NCBI RefSeq assembly: GCF_050589645.1
Contig: NZ_JBNGOQ010000005.1
Coordinates: forward strand, 372,001-436,000
Direction of reading: 5' to 3'
Length of the DNA: 64,000 nt
Source of the DNA: JBNGOQ01 sp050589645
GTDB lineage: Bacteria > Bacteroidota > Bacteroidia > Flavobacteriales > Flavobacteriaceae
Below are positions 18,101-26,104 of this stretch, piece by piece. Numbering within the stretch: the first letter of the stretch is position 1; every line of letters begins with the position of its first letter. The position numbers were made by a program, and so were the translations under genes. The notes below the pieces were generated by a model. It made no database searches, was not told the origin of the DNA, and worked only from the letters and a program-made list of their open reading frames with translations.

Positions 18101-18406
18101 ATGGACTGGTATTCAATGACTAACGCTAGAATAGAACTTGAAATAGGTTTAAGAATAAAGAACAACAGAATAAAAAGGAATCTAACCCAATTAGAGTTAG
18201 CTAATAAAGTTGGAATAAGTAGAGTAGCAATCAGTAAGATTGAAAGAGGAAAGGGAGTAACCTTATCTTCTTTAATTGGAATACTCAGAATGTTGGGCCT
18301 ACTTCAGAATATAGAATACTTATTCCCAGAAGATGAAATAAGTCCCATTGAGGTAATTAAATTAAAAGGGAAAAAAAGGAAAAGAGCTTCAACTAAAAAA
18401 AAATGA
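18101..18406 (+). CDS. hipB: HipB-like antitoxin / XRE-family repressor
   Basis: A 101-residue DNA-binding protein with a helix-turn-helix of the XRE/HipB type: RIKRNLTQLELANKVGISRV, then ISKIERGKGVTLSSLIGILRML. The C-terminus is very basic (KGKKRKRASTKKK). It would bind the operators upstream, and bind and neutralise the HipA-type kinase encoded 9 bp downstream. The first ATG is 18101; MTNARIE at 18116 is an alternative start because the helix-turn-helix begins soon after it. Low GC like the island. Antitoxin role inferred from the pairing. Confidence 0.9.
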   Translation: MDWYSMTNARIELEIGLRIKNNRIKRNLTQLELANKVGISRVAISKIERGKGVTLSSLIGILRMLGLLQNIEYLFPEDEISPIEVIKLKGKKRKRASTKKK

Positions 18407-18415
18407 CAAATAGAA

Positions 18416-19711
18416 ATGGCACAAGCGGAAATTGAAATATGGGGGATTTATGTGGGTGCTGTAATATGGGATGATAAAAAAAATCTAGCAATCTTTGAAT
18501 TTGATAAAAAATTCATAAATAAGGAGATTGATTTAGCACCGATTACCATGCCATTAGAACAATTGAAAAGAGGTGATAGAATATATTCATTCCCACAATT
18601 GAACGAGATAACATTTAAAAAATTACCAGGAATGTTGGCAGATTCATTGCCTGACAAGTTTGGAAACAAATTGATAAATCTTTGGTTAGCCCAAACAGGA
18701 AGGTCCCAAAATGATTTTACTCCGGTTGAAAGATTGTGTTATGTTGGGAAAAGGGCTATGGGGGCATTAGAGTTCAAAAAAGCGTTAGTAAAAGAGAGTA
18801 TATCCCAAGAAGAGATACAACTTAGTGAATTGGTAGCTATTGCAAATAAAGTCATGTCCCAAAAAGAAGCACTAGACATTTCATTTAAGATAGGCGAAAC
18901 AAAAGCATTAGAACGAATAATAGCCGTTGGCACTTCTGCTGGAGGAATGAGACCCAAGGCAGTCATTGCAGTTCACAAAAAGAATGGCAAAATAATATCA
19001 GGACATGTACAATCAAATGGAAACTACGAACATTGGATTTTAAAATTTGATGGTGTTCAAGATGAAATTTTTGGAGACCCAAGAGGTTATGGAATTATTG
19101 AATATGTCTACTATAAAATGGCTACAGACGCAAATATAGAAATGTCTCAGTGCAAGTTGTTGGAAGAAGATTCCAGGTCACATTTTATGACGAAGAGATT
19201 TGACAGAAAAAATGGTAAAAAAATTCATATGCAAACACTAACCGGGATAGCTCACTATGATTTTAATGACATAGGATCTACTTCATATGAACAATTGTTC
19301 CAGATAATGAGAAAGTTAAAGCTAGGAAACGATGAAATGGAACAAATGTACAGGAGGCTAGTTTTTAACATAGTTGGTAGAAATCAAGATGATCATACAA
19401 AAAATGTATCGTTCCTATTGGCTGAAAATGAATCTTGGAAATTATCCCCTGCATACGATATGACCTATAGCTATAACCCTATTAAAGGAAGAAATACCAA
19501 TAAACACCAAATGTCCGTAAATGGAAAAAGGGAAAACATAGATAAGAAAGATCTGTTAAAAATAGCTCAAGATATAGATATAAAGAAACCTAATGAAATC
19601 ATAGATCAAGTTAAAGAGGCAGTATCCCAATGGGCGGTATATGCCAAATATTCTGGCCTCGAAAAAGAAAGAATCAAAAAAATTGAACAAAATTTAAAAT
19701 TAGATCTATGA
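18416..19711 (+). CDS. hipA: HipA-like serine/threonine kinase toxin
   Basis: A 431-residue protein close to the usual HipA length (about 440). The N-terminal subdomain includes the GxLxFxxD-like region and LPGMLADSLPDKFGNKLI (about residues 75-92). The kinase core has GTSAGGMRPKAVIA (nucleotide-binding P-loop-like), then WILKFDGV. The catalytic segment is VGRNQDDHTKNVSFL with the proposed base Asp and metal Asn, and the second metal site is PAYDMTYSY. All expected catalytic residues are present, so the protein is probably active. HipA kinases phosphorylate aminoacyl-tRNA synthetases and stop growth until neutralised. It forms an operon with the HipB gene. The first cassette repeat starts 7 bp after its stop. 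Confidence 0.93.
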   Translation: MAQAEIEIWGIYVGAVIWDDKKNLAIFEFDKKFINKEIDLAPITMPLEQLKRGDRIYSFPQLNEITFKKLPGMLADSLPDKFGNKLINLWLAQTGRSQNDFTPVERLCYVGKRAMGALEFKKALVKESISQEEIQLSELVAIANKVMSQKEALDISFKIGETKALERIIAVGTSAGGMRPKAVIAVHKKNGKIISGHVQSNGNYEHWILKFDGVQDEIFGDPRGYGIIEYVYYKMATDANIEMSQCKLLEEDSRSHFMTKRFDRKNGKKIHMQTLTGIAHYDFNDIGSTSYEQLFQIMRKLKLGNDEMEQMYRRLVFNIVGRNQDDHTKNVSFLLAENESWKLSPAYDMTYSYNPIKGRNTNKHQMSVNGKRENIDKKDLLKIAQDIDIKKPNEIIDQVKEAVSQWAVYAKYSGLEKERIKKIEQNLKLDL

Positions 19712-19717
19712 TTGAAT

Positions 19718-19735
19718 AGTTCAAATAAACGATTG
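19718..19735 (+). repeat. Cassette repeat R1
   Basis: AGTTCAAATAAACGATTG, 7 bp after the hipA stop. An inverted half (TTGAA) precedes it to give TTGAATAGTTCAA. Confidence 0.85.
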
Positions 19736-19736
19736 C

Positions 19737-19868
19737 ATGTGGTTCAATAATGAAAAATTAAGAAAGATGATTTGGAAGCACCACAAGGACAGCATTCCAA
19801 TTTACATTGGTATAGTACTACTAGTGCTTTTAATTTTACTGATGTATTATATTGATACATCGTTCTAG
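19737..19868 (+). CDS. 43-residue single-pass membrane peptide, possibly cut short by a TAG
   Basis: ATG at 19737, one base after repeat R1. The protein starts MWFNNEKLRKMIWKHHKDS and then has a transmembrane helix (IPIYIGIVLLVLLILLMYYI). It stops at TAG 19866-19868. The same frame continues without another stop to TAA at 19964, reading a charged coiled-coil-like tail (DWRKRHQAEMDSLIKNN). This suggests an original 75-residue protein with a nonsense mutation, or two overlapping short genes. Repeat R2 lies inside this tail and is read as KVQINDW. Unknown function. Confidence 0.5.
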   Translation: MWFNNEKLRKMIWKHHKDSIPIYIGIVLLVLLILLMYYIDTSF

Positions 19869-19886
19869 GAATTGATACAAAAACAA

Positions 19887-19906
19887 AAAGTTCAAATAAA
19901 CGATTG
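19887..19906 (+). repeat. Cassette repeat R2
   Basis: Exact AAAGTTCAAATAAACGATTG. It lies within the possible read-through tail of the preceding small gene. Confidence 0.85.
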
Positions 19907-19976
19907 GCGAAAAAGACACCAAGCGGAAATGGATTCACTAATTAAGAACAACAGGCTAGAGTAAGTACCCAAAGTC

Positions 19977-20270
19977 ATGACAGAATTTAATTATGATATT
20001 TCTAAATTGGAAATCGACTTTTATGGAGATTCTAAAGTGGATGTTTTTGATGATGATGAATTAGTACTTGAAATTAATAAAATTGACGATTCTTTATGGT
20101 TGGTTCAAGCATCATGGATTGAGGATAATTTAATTCTAATTAAGCAAGATTTAGCAAATGAATTAATTAGGTTTATTGGAAGAGAAATAAAAGAAAAGCA
20201 TGGCACTGAATTACCAGTCGTCTTACATCCAAATTTTTTCCTGCCAATCAATAACTCAAACTCAAATTAA
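19977..20270 (+). CDS. Small acidic protein, uncharacterised
   Basis: A 97-residue cytoplasmic protein, strongly acidic in the first half (DISKLEIDFYGDSKVDVFDDDELVLEI is broken here only for length; the segment spans residues 7-33). A Trp-containing core LWLVQASWIEDN and a helical end (DLANELIRFIGREIKEKHG) follow. No known motif is recognised. Small acidic proteins in repeat-separated arrays are often immunity proteins for polymorphic toxins, but nothing here proves that. It starts 70 bp after repeat R2 and ends 55 bp before R3. Confidence 0.65.
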   Translation: MTEFNYDISKLEIDFYGDSKVDVFDDDELVLEINKIDDSLWLVQASWIEDNLILIKQDLANELIRFIGREIKEKHGTELPVVLHPNFFLPINNSNSN

Positions 20271-20325
20271 TATTTAAAACCTATGTAAACAATGGCTCCT
20301 ATGAAAAATCAAAATCTAGTTCGAT

Positions 20326-20344
20326 AAAGTTCAAAAAAACGATG
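20326..20344 (+). repeat. Cassette repeat R3
   Basis: AAAGTTCAAAAAAACGATG; its last three bases are the start codon of the next gene (20342). Confidence 0.85.
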
Positions 20345-21463
20345 AACAGAATAATTTATCTCGTAGTATTCATTTTTACCTGCTCTTGTATTTATGGCCA
20401 AGAGTTCAAAAAGGTGAAATCAAAATCAAAACATGCTGAAGAGATTATATCTATAGCTTGCAATGATAATTATTTCGCGACTAGCAGCTACGATAAGTCC
20501 ATCATAGTATGGAACTATGATGGAAGAATAATTTATAAACACAAATTACTTGAAGGAAAGATTAATTCACTATTGTTTATTCCTAAAAGCAATTCATTGA
20601 TGGTTGGTATGACTGAAAAAAACAATAATAGCACGCCGAGATTCATAATCAAAAGTTTTGATATAAATGGAAATCAAGAAAATGAGTTTATAGACCCCGA
20701 GTTGACTCAAGAATTCGTTAATGAATTCTACAAGAATAATACGGTAAGCGAGCAAAATACACTTAATTCAATAAAAAAATCGTTTCCAACTTTAAGCGTT
20801 GTAGAGGGATTAGATATTCCCCAAGCGAAAAATGGTTTATCTCATTTGGAGTTGATACAGCATATTGCCATTTCACCTGAGGGCACGACAATTGCTTCAA
20901 TTGACAAGTTTAATATTCTCAATATTTGGAGTAAAGGTGGGAAGTTGTTGAAAAACATTCAAATAAATAATCATAAGAAGGATACACAAATCTACTTTAC
21001 ATCTGAAGCAGAATTGCTTATTACACCAAATATCTTTTTAGATATTAATAGCCTAGACACTAAACTGATTGATGGATTTGAAATGTATTCAAGTATCATT
21101 TTTGATGATATGATTTATTTTTTCTTTGACTATAATGATAAAAGTCGGACTGAAAAGTTGTTCCAGCTAGAAAGCAAAAGCGTTAAAGAAATGGACAAGA
21201 GTAAATTTTACTCATTTGAAGCGGCCAGATCAAAAACAAAGCTATCCTTGTTAGGCACAGATGGTTTAATTCGTGTTATAGATAGTGAAGGAACATTACT
21301 ATCGACTTTTGGAAGAGAAAAGAAAGAGACTAGTATTTTTCGAGGTGAAAGACTTACTGTTTTTAGTAATATTAGTAAAATTGGATTTTCTCCAGACGGA
21401 AGACATATAGTATCTGGTGACGAGAATGGAAAAGTTGTTATCTGGAAAGCTCAATTAAACTAA
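20342..21463 (+). CDS. Secreted WD40-repeat protein
   Basis: A 373-residue protein with a signal peptide (MNRIIYLVVFIFTCSCIYGQ, ending SCIYG|Q). WD40-type repeats are clearest at the ends: CNDNYFATSSYDKSIIVWNY near residue 40 and IGFSPDGRHIVSGDENGKVV, then IWKA, at the C-terminus, with weaker blades between. It probably folds as a beta propeller in the periplasm or outside the cell, acting as a protein-binding platform. The start ATG lies inside cassette repeat R3, and the stop TAA overlaps the start of R4. Partner unknown. Confidence 0.8.
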   Translation: MNRIIYLVVFIFTCSCIYGQEFKKVKSKSKHAEEIISIACNDNYFATSSYDKSIIVWNYDGRIIYKHKLLEGKINSLLFIPKSNSLMVGMTEKNNNSTPRFIIKSFDINGNQENEFIDPELTQEFVNEFYKNNTVSEQNTLNSIKKSFPTLSVVEGLDIPQAKNGLSHLELIQHIAISPEGTTIASIDKFNILNIWSKGGKLLKNIQINNHKKDTQIYFTSEAELLITPNIFLDINSLDTKLIDGFEMYSSIIFDDMIYFFFDYNDKSRTEKLFQLESKSVKEMDKSKFYSFEAARSKTKLSLLGTDGLIRVIDSEGTLLSTFGREKKETSIFRGERLTVFSNISKIGFSPDGRHIVSGDENGKVVIWKAQLN

Positions 21464-21481
21464 AGTTCAAAAAAAACGATG
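21462..21481 (+). repeat. Cassette repeat R4
   Basis: AAAGTTCAAAAAAAACGATG, beginning inside the preceding TAA. An ATG at its end opens only a 9-codon frame, so the next gene is taken to start at 21490. Confidence 0.85.
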
Positions 21482-21489
21482 TTCAGACA

Positions 21490-21819
21490 ATGGCTTATTT
21501 ATCATTAGACATTGGTGCAGACATTAAACTTTTACTCCTCCTGTTAGGAGTTGGTCTAGTTCCTTGGCTAATTAAACGGTGGAGGTTCAACTTAAAGCGA
21601 AAAAGTCGTCGGAATTATTATCGTAATACCTATTTAAAATCCGACGAATGGAAAAGGAAACGCTATGTAGTTCTTAAACGGGATAACTGGAAATGTGTCT
21701 ACTGTGGTAAACGAGCAACACAGGTTCATCATAAAAAATATGCGAAAAAGAACATCGGAAAAGAACCAATAAAATGGCTGGTTTCAATTTGCAAGTCTTG
21801 TCACGATAAATTACATTAA
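21490..21819 (+). CDS. HNH nuclease with N-terminal membrane helix
   Basis: A 109-residue protein. Residues 11-27 (IKLLLLLLGVGLVPWLI) are a transmembrane helix, followed by a basic stretch. The C-terminal part is an HNH fold: KRDNWKCVYCGKRATQVHHKKY, then ICKSCHDKLH (two CxxC zinc knuckles around an HH). HNH domains cut DNA using a metal; a membrane-anchored, one-domain HNH is unusual. It is preceded 8 bp upstream by R4 and followed by a CGGATT-type inverted repeat (AATCCG 21825-21830 / CGGATT 21846-21851) and R5. Whether it is a passenger or serves the array is unknown. Confidence 0.8.
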   Translation: MAYLSLDIGADIKLLLLLLGVGLVPWLIKRWRFNLKRKSRRNYYRNTYLKSDEWKRKRYVVLKRDNWKCVYCGKRATQVHHKKYAKKNIGKEPIKWLVSICKSCHDKLH

Positions 21820-21858
21820 CAAAAAATCCGGAGAACAACAACAAACGGATTCTGACGG

Positions 21859-21876
21859 AAGTTCAATAAAAGGATT
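21859..21876 (+). repeat. Cassette repeat R5
   Basis: AAGTTCAATAAAAGGATT, ending 2 bp before the start codon of the next gene. Confidence 0.8.
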
Positions 21877-21878
21877 TC

Positions 21879-22514
21879 ATGAATAAAACTATAATATTCA
21901 ACTTGCTGTTAACACTGAGTATGCCATTGATTAGCATATCTCAAAAAGACTCAACATTCTATTCAAATGGTGTATTGAAGAGTAAACCGGTTTTAGATGA
22001 ATATGGAGTTTTGAAGTCCGTTATTTACTACTATGAAAATAGAGACTTAAATGCGGAGTTTTTTTATGAACCTTCTGGCGCCCTAAGTGACATATATGTA
22101 TTGGACGAAAAAGGAGACACAATTCAAAGGAGCGATATTCCAAAATTAAAATTGCAGCCCAAGAAAGATTTGAGTTGGATTAAATGGAAAAGTATCAGAA
22201 AAGGGTTGCAGTATAATCTTCAGGAAAATGGGAATAGCGAATTGATTAAACCTGGTGACACTGTTCGAATATCATATGTTGGATATTTTATAAATGGTGG
22301 CCAATTTGACAATACAGAAATTACGGGTAACAGGTTTGAAATGGTTGTAGGTGATGATAAGTATTTAGAGAGTTTTCAAGAAGGTCTGCTGAAATTTGGC
22401 AAAGGTTCCAAAGGATATTTAAAAATTGATCCAGAATTGGCGTACGGAGAAAAAGCATACGGTAATATTCCTCCTAATTCTACTTTAGTTTACGAACTGA
22501 AAGTGATTGAATAG
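21879..22514 (+). CDS. Exported FKBP-type peptidyl-prolyl isomerase
   Basis: A 211-residue protein with a signal peptide (residues 1-21, ending MPLISISQ). It has a middle region with MORN-like repeats (FYSNGVLKSKPVLDEYGVLK), and a C-terminal FKBP domain of about 90 residues: PGDTVRISYVGYFINGGQFD, FQEGLLKFGKGSKGYLKIDP, AYGEKAYGNIPPNSTLVYEL. The Tyr, Asp, Phe and Ile/Leu positions that line the FKBP pocket are present, so isomerase activity is plausible. It would assist folding of periplasmic or surface proteins. It sits as a single gene between repeats R5 and R6. Confidence 0.88.
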   Translation: MNKTIIFNLLLTLSMPLISISQKDSTFYSNGVLKSKPVLDEYGVLKSVIYYYENRDLNAEFFYEPSGALSDIYVLDEKGDTIQRSDIPKLKLQPKKDLSWIKWKSIRKGLQYNLQENGNSELIKPGDTVRISYVGYFINGGQFDNTEITGNRFEMVVGDDKYLESFQEGLLKFGKGSKGYLKIDPELAYGEKAYGNIPPNSTLVYELKVIE

Positions 22515-22517
22515 GTA

Positions 22518-22537
22518 AAAGTTCAAAAAAAAGGATG
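22518..22537 (+). repeat. Cassette repeat R6
   Basis: AAAGTTCAAAAAAAAGGATG; the final ATG is the start codon of the next gene, and the A-rich stretch before it may serve as the ribosome site. Confidence 0.85.
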
Positions 22538-22807
22538 AAAAGCACTGTATATATGCTATTAACTCTAATTGTATGTTTATCATGCAAAAAAGAGAAGAAG
22601 AGTAACTTGTATATTATTAAAAATGAAATTGCCTATCCAATGACTAAAGGCCAAGTAATTAAGAAAATAGGCCTACCTGATAGTGTTACAACTGAAGATT
22701 TTGATACTGGGAGTTTCGGGATTAAGAATCGAGAAATATACCACTACAATAGTCAACAATTAATTTTTTCTCCTCATGGAGTATATAAAGGTTTAAAGTC
22801 TAAATAA
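22535..22807 (+). CDS. Small lipoprotein, BamE/SmpA-like fold possible
   Basis: A 90-residue protein with a lipoprotein signal (MKSTVYMLLTLIVCLSCKK, lipid attachment at the second Cys, residue 17). The mature part has PMTKGQVIKKIGLPDSV, the helix-turn pattern seen in BamE/SmpA-type domains (M-T-K-x-x-V then G-x-P). The BamE link is an inference from that one motif. It starts inside repeat R6 and its TAA stop is inside repeat R7 (GLKSK then stop), so the repeats define both ends of this gene. Confidence 0.7.
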   Translation: MKSTVYMLLTLIVCLSCKKEKKSNLYIIKNEIAYPMTKGQVIKKIGLPDSVTTEDFDTGSFGIKNREIYHYNSQQLIFSPHGVYKGLKSK

Positions 22808-22812
22808 ACGAT
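22795..22812 (+). repeat. Cassette repeat R7
   Basis: AAAGTCTAAATAAACGAT; contains the TAA stop of the preceding lipoprotein gene. Confidence 0.8.
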
Positions 22813-22823
22813 AACCATGGTAT

Positions 22824-23456
22824 ATGATTGATTTTATGAAATCAGAATATCAAAAGCTAAATGATAAACTCAACGAACTGGGAGTACCGAATCACGAATT
22901 TTTAAGTGTTAAAGGCACTTCAGTTGACACCTTAGTTAATACTAAGTGGCCCAGAAAGCCATATGCTGAAATCTTATTGGAATACTTACCCAAACTTTCG
23001 AAAAACGAGCAGGAAACGGTGGTTAGGGCTCTTTCAGTAAAGGGTAATAACGTTGCCTGCAACCCACTGCTTGAGATGTTTTACTCAAAAGAAACTTACT
23101 CCAAGACATTCTTATGGGTAGTGGGAAACGCCCTTTCTATAATTAATGATAAAAGTTCTTATCCTGAAATAATAGAAATATGTAAAAACCAAAAAAATGG
23201 AATCGCAAGACAAATGCTTTTTCTGATGGTATTACCAAGAATCAAGACAGATGAAGCATATCAGGTTCTTTTAGATGGCTTAAACGATAAAGATGTTAAG
23301 GGACATGCCTTGGATGGTCTAGGAAAATTTGGCAACATAGATGCTATCGATGTTATAGAGAATATCGAAGTTGAGAAAGGAAAGAATGAGTTTAAAGCTA
23401 AAGAACGAGCCTTAAAAAAACTTAGAAAAAAATTAGAGCAAAGAAAAGTTCAATAA
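22824..23456 (+). CDS. HEAT-repeat-like protein
   Basis: A 210-residue all-helical cytoplasmic protein. Paired helices with a HEAT-like spacing run from about residue 45 to 190 (LLEYLPKLSKNEQETVVRAL, PLLEMFYSKETYSKTFLWVV, GIARQMLFLMVLPRI, AYQVLLDGLNDKDVKGHALD). The C-terminus is basic. HEAT proteins are binding scaffolds; in gene arrays like this they are sometimes immunity proteins, which is only a possibility here. MKSEYQ at 22836 is an alternative start. The stop TAA is part of repeat R8. Confidence 0.75.
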   Translation: MIDFMKSEYQKLNDKLNELGVPNHEFLSVKGTSVDTLVNTKWPRKPYAEILLEYLPKLSKNEQETVVRALSVKGNNVACNPLLEMFYSKETYSKTFLWVVGNALSIINDKSSYPEIIEICKNQKNGIARQMLFLMVLPRIKTDEAYQVLLDGLNDKDVKGHALDGLGKFGNIDAIDVIENIEVEKGKNEFKAKERALKKLRKKLEQRKVQ

Positions 23457-23462
23457 AACGAT
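23445..23462 (+). repeat. Cassette repeat R8
   Basis: AAAGTTCAATAAAACGAT; read in the preceding gene as KVQ followed by its TAA stop. Confidence 0.85.
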
Positions 23463-23489
23463 AATCGCCTTTACCTTCAATTTCTTGAA

Positions 23490-24017
23490 ATGACTGTTTT
23501 AGATTTAGAAAACTCCAAACCCTTTGAGCAAATCACCTACAACGATCTACTTGGTTGTAATGAATGGAGAGACAAAAGAAAAGAAATTCTTAAAAGAGAC
23601 TTTAGTAGATGCAATAAGTGCCGTAAATCAATGACTGTAAAGTTATGGCTTGGTCCTAAGGAACATATTAATATTATCGATGATGATAGCCAAAATTATA
23701 AACTTACTGGTAGGAACTTAAATGAATCAGTAAATCTTGAAGTACATCACAGTTATTATATAGTTAATTGTTTTCCTTGGAATTATCCCAATGAGTCTCT
23801 CTTAACGGTTTGTAGGGATTGCCACCAAAAAATTCATGATGAATGCAAAATTCCAATTTGGGATGAGAATATGGCCAATAAAATGAAATTTGGTGAATGC
23901 GAACGATGTTTAGGCAAGGGTTATATTTCACAGTATCATTATTTTCAAAATGGTAGATGTTTCAAATGTGGAGGGTCTGGCCATAATATACCTTTTGAAT
24001 ATAAAAAAGAACTTTAA
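23490..24017 (+). CDS. HNH nuclease with extra zinc ribbons
   Basis: A 175-residue cytoplasmic protein. A first zinc knuckle CNKCRKSM is near residue 35. The HNH-like core is VNLEVHHSYYIVNCFPW followed by LTVCRDCHQKIHDE. A C-terminal zinc ribbon resembles DnaJ repeats (CERCLGKGYI and CFKCGGSGHN). Together these suggest a metal-dependent nuclease or a nucleic-acid-binding protein. It is the second HNH gene in the array and is not closely similar to the one at 21490. It begins 28 bp after R8. Confidence 0.8.
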   Translation: MTVLDLENSKPFEQITYNDLLGCNEWRDKRKEILKRDFSRCNKCRKSMTVKLWLGPKEHINIIDDDSQNYKLTGRNLNESVNLEVHHSYYIVNCFPWNYPNESLLTVCRDCHQKIHDECKIPIWDENMANKMKFGECERCLGKGYISQYHYFQNGRCFKCGGSGHNIPFEYKKEL

Positions 24018-24051
24018 ATTGTCTCTTTGTTGTAAATTCAGATGAAACTTT

Positions 24052-24070
24052 AAAGTATAAATAAAGGATT
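24052..24070 (+). repeat. Cassette repeat R9
   Basis: AAAGTATAAATAAAGGATT, preceded by AAACTTT so that ACTTTAAAGT forms a palindrome at the left edge. Confidence 0.75.
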
Positions 24071-24077
24071 AAAAACA

Positions 24078-24221
24078 ATGGATAATTACGAAAAACTAAA
24101 GGGAAGTATTAGCATTTTGGATTCTTTATTAGATAGTACGTTAGATACTAGTGTAAAGCTGTTGATTGAACAATCAGTCAGGATGCAGAAAGATGCTTTA
24201 GAAGAACTAAAGTTTAAATAA
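24078..24221 (+). CDS. 47-residue helical protein
   Basis: A short gene that is easily missed: ATG at 24078, TAA at 24219-24221. The protein is amphipathic and helical, beginning MDNYEKLKGSISILDSLLDS, with hydrophobic residues every three to four positions, and ends ELKFK. The last codons and the stop are part of repeat R10, and the start is 7 bp after R9, so it fills one array interval exactly as the larger genes do. That is the main reason to believe it is real. No function is assigned. Confidence 0.6.
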   Translation: MDNYEKLKGSISILDSLLDSTLDTSVKLLIEQSVRMQKDALEELKFK

Positions 24222-24227
24222 AGGATT
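24209..24227 (+). repeat. Cassette repeat R10
   Basis: AAAGTTTAAATAAAGGATT; contains the stop codon of the 47-residue gene. AACTAAAGTT at its left edge is an inverted repeat. Confidence 0.85.
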
Positions 24228-24317
24228 ACCAATCACATCGGTTTTATTCCTTTTTGGAGGTATATAGATGTTTTTTACGTGAATATAAACCAGTTAGCAA
24301 AAAGGCGAAGCAAACAA

Positions 24318-26093
24318 ATGAACAAATTTCTAAACTTCATATTTATACTCTTCTTTGTGGTTTCTTGCAAACCGAAAAACTCGGATTTAAATACGACTGA
24401 GTCTCAAAGTTTCAAACGAATAATGGGTAAAAAATCTTGGGGATTTGTGAATCAAGATGGAGATACTGTTATACCTCTGAATAAATACAACTTTCTAAAT
24501 CCAATTGACGAAGAAGGAATGATATTGGCCCAGTCAAATGAGAAAAGTGGATACATAAATATTGTTCAGGACACCCTGATACCATTCAAATATGAAGATT
24601 TGAGTGTATTTTCAAATGGTCTTGCACCGGCTAAACTAAAAGGAAAATATGGATTCATTGACAGAAAAGGGAATGTTGTAATACCATTTGAGTATGAAAC
24701 GGAAAGTCATTTTTACAAATGCGGATTAGCAAAAGCTCAAAAAAATAATGGGTCTGGATTTATCGACAAAACCGGGAAAGTGATAATCCCTTTGGAATTT
24801 GAAAAAGTACGATATAACAAAGCTGACCAACTTGTTTGTGCGATGAAAAATGGAAAATGGGCATTTTTCTCGTGTGAAGGCAAACAGCTTACTGAATTTG
24901 AATTTGACCAGATAACAGAATCGCCATATTCAGAATCAAGCTACACGTACTTCGAGAGTGGTTTATGTCGAGTTACGAAAAACGGCAAACAGGGTTATAT
25001 TGATTCGAGTTTTGAAATGGTGATTCCTTTCGGGAAATATGAAGAATCTCAACCCTTTGACTTAGCAAAAAGAGCTGTGGTCAAAACAAAAGGAAAGTAC
25101 GGTCTTATCAATACCAGCGATAAATTTGTTTTGGAACCTAAATTTGAGTCAATTGAATATTTTAACTATCCATCAGGTAGATATAAAGTAATGTATGACA
25201 ACAAATATGGTATTGTAGACTCCTTAGGGCAACAAATATTACCGACCCAATATCTAGAAATTACACCAAACTACTTTCAACTTGATACCTTGCGAAAAGG
25301 AATACTAATTCTAAAAAGGAATATTGGGAAAACAAGTGTTACAGATTACGATGGGAAAGTTATAATATCAGAAAAATATGATGATATCGGAATATTTGAG
25401 GTTCATCAAAATGTAAGCTATTCAATAGTAAGAAAAAAAGGAAGATATGGATTAATTAATCACCTCGATGAAATCCTATTGCCAGTAGAGAATGACTTTA
25501 TAGAAAGAAGGAGGTGGTTCAACTATCTCATTGTGAAAAACAATGGATTTCAAGGCCTCTTTTCAAAAAATGGCAAAGAAATATTTCAAAAAAAGTATGA
25601 GCAAATTAACCCTTGTCATTACGATGATAATGAAAGATTCATAGTTAAACAGAACGGACTATTTGGCATTATTGACATAAAAGAAAACGAAATAATTCCA
25701 ATCGAATACGAAGAAATATCTAATTGGGTTGAATATGGCCCAAAAGAACATTTTGTCACGAAAAATGGAAAAAAGGGATTAGTAAGTAGAGACGGGAAAA
25801 TTGTAATTCCAACTCAATATGATGAGATTTTTGTAGATAACTCAACACTAATCAAGGTAAAAAATGATGGACTTTATGGAACAGTTGATTGGAATAACAA
25901 AATAGTTCATCCTATCAAATATGAACAGATTTTATGGGAATGGCCATATTTGACACAAAAACCATTGGACACAATTTATGTCAAAGAAAATGGAAAGTAC
26001 CTTTCTATGGATAAAAGTGGAAAAGTGATTGAATCAATGGTAAGTAAGAAGCTGATTGATGAAAAGTTTGGGTATTTATTGGAATATGAATAA
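24318..26093 (+). CDS. WG-repeat lipoprotein
   Basis: A 591-residue protein started at the ATG at 24318, which opens a lipoprotein signal (MNKFLNFIFILFFVVSCKP, lipid Cys at residue 17). The mature part is a long series of WG repeats with the pattern W/YGFID-x-x-GxxxIPxxYE: SWGFVNQDGDTVIPL, YGFIDRKGNVVIPFEYE, SGFIDKTGKVIIPLEFE, FGIIDIKENEIIPIEYEE and about eight more. WG proteins are thought to form propeller- or solenoid-like binding surfaces; a role in protein binding on the cell surface is likely. It is the largest gene of the array, between R10 and R11. Confidence 0.9.
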   Translation: MNKFLNFIFILFFVVSCKPKNSDLNTTESQSFKRIMGKKSWGFVNQDGDTVIPLNKYNFLNPIDEEGMILAQSNEKSGYINIVQDTLIPFKYEDLSVFSNGLAPAKLKGKYGFIDRKGNVVIPFEYETESHFYKCGLAKAQKNNGSGFIDKTGKVIIPLEFEKVRYNKADQLVCAMKNGKWAFFSCEGKQLTEFEFDQITESPYSESSYTYFESGLCRVTKNGKQGYIDSSFEMVIPFGKYEESQPFDLAKRAVVKTKGKYGLINTSDKFVLEPKFESIEYFNYPSGRYKVMYDNKYGIVDSLGQQILPTQYLEITPNYFQLDTLRKGILILKRNIGKTSVTDYDGKVIISEKYDDIGIFEVHQNVSYSIVRKKGRYGLINHLDEILLPVENDFIERRRWFNYLIVKNNGFQGLFSKNGKEIFQKKYEQINPCHYDDNERFIVKQNGLFGIIDIKENEIIPIEYEEISNWVEYGPKEHFVTKNGKKGLVSRDGKIVIPTQYDEIFVDNSTLIKVKNDGLYGTVDWNNKIVHPIKYEQILWEWPYLTQKPLDTIYVKENGKYLSMDKSGKVIESMVSKKLIDEKFGYLLEYE

Positions 26094-26104
26094 AATGCCA
26101 AGTT

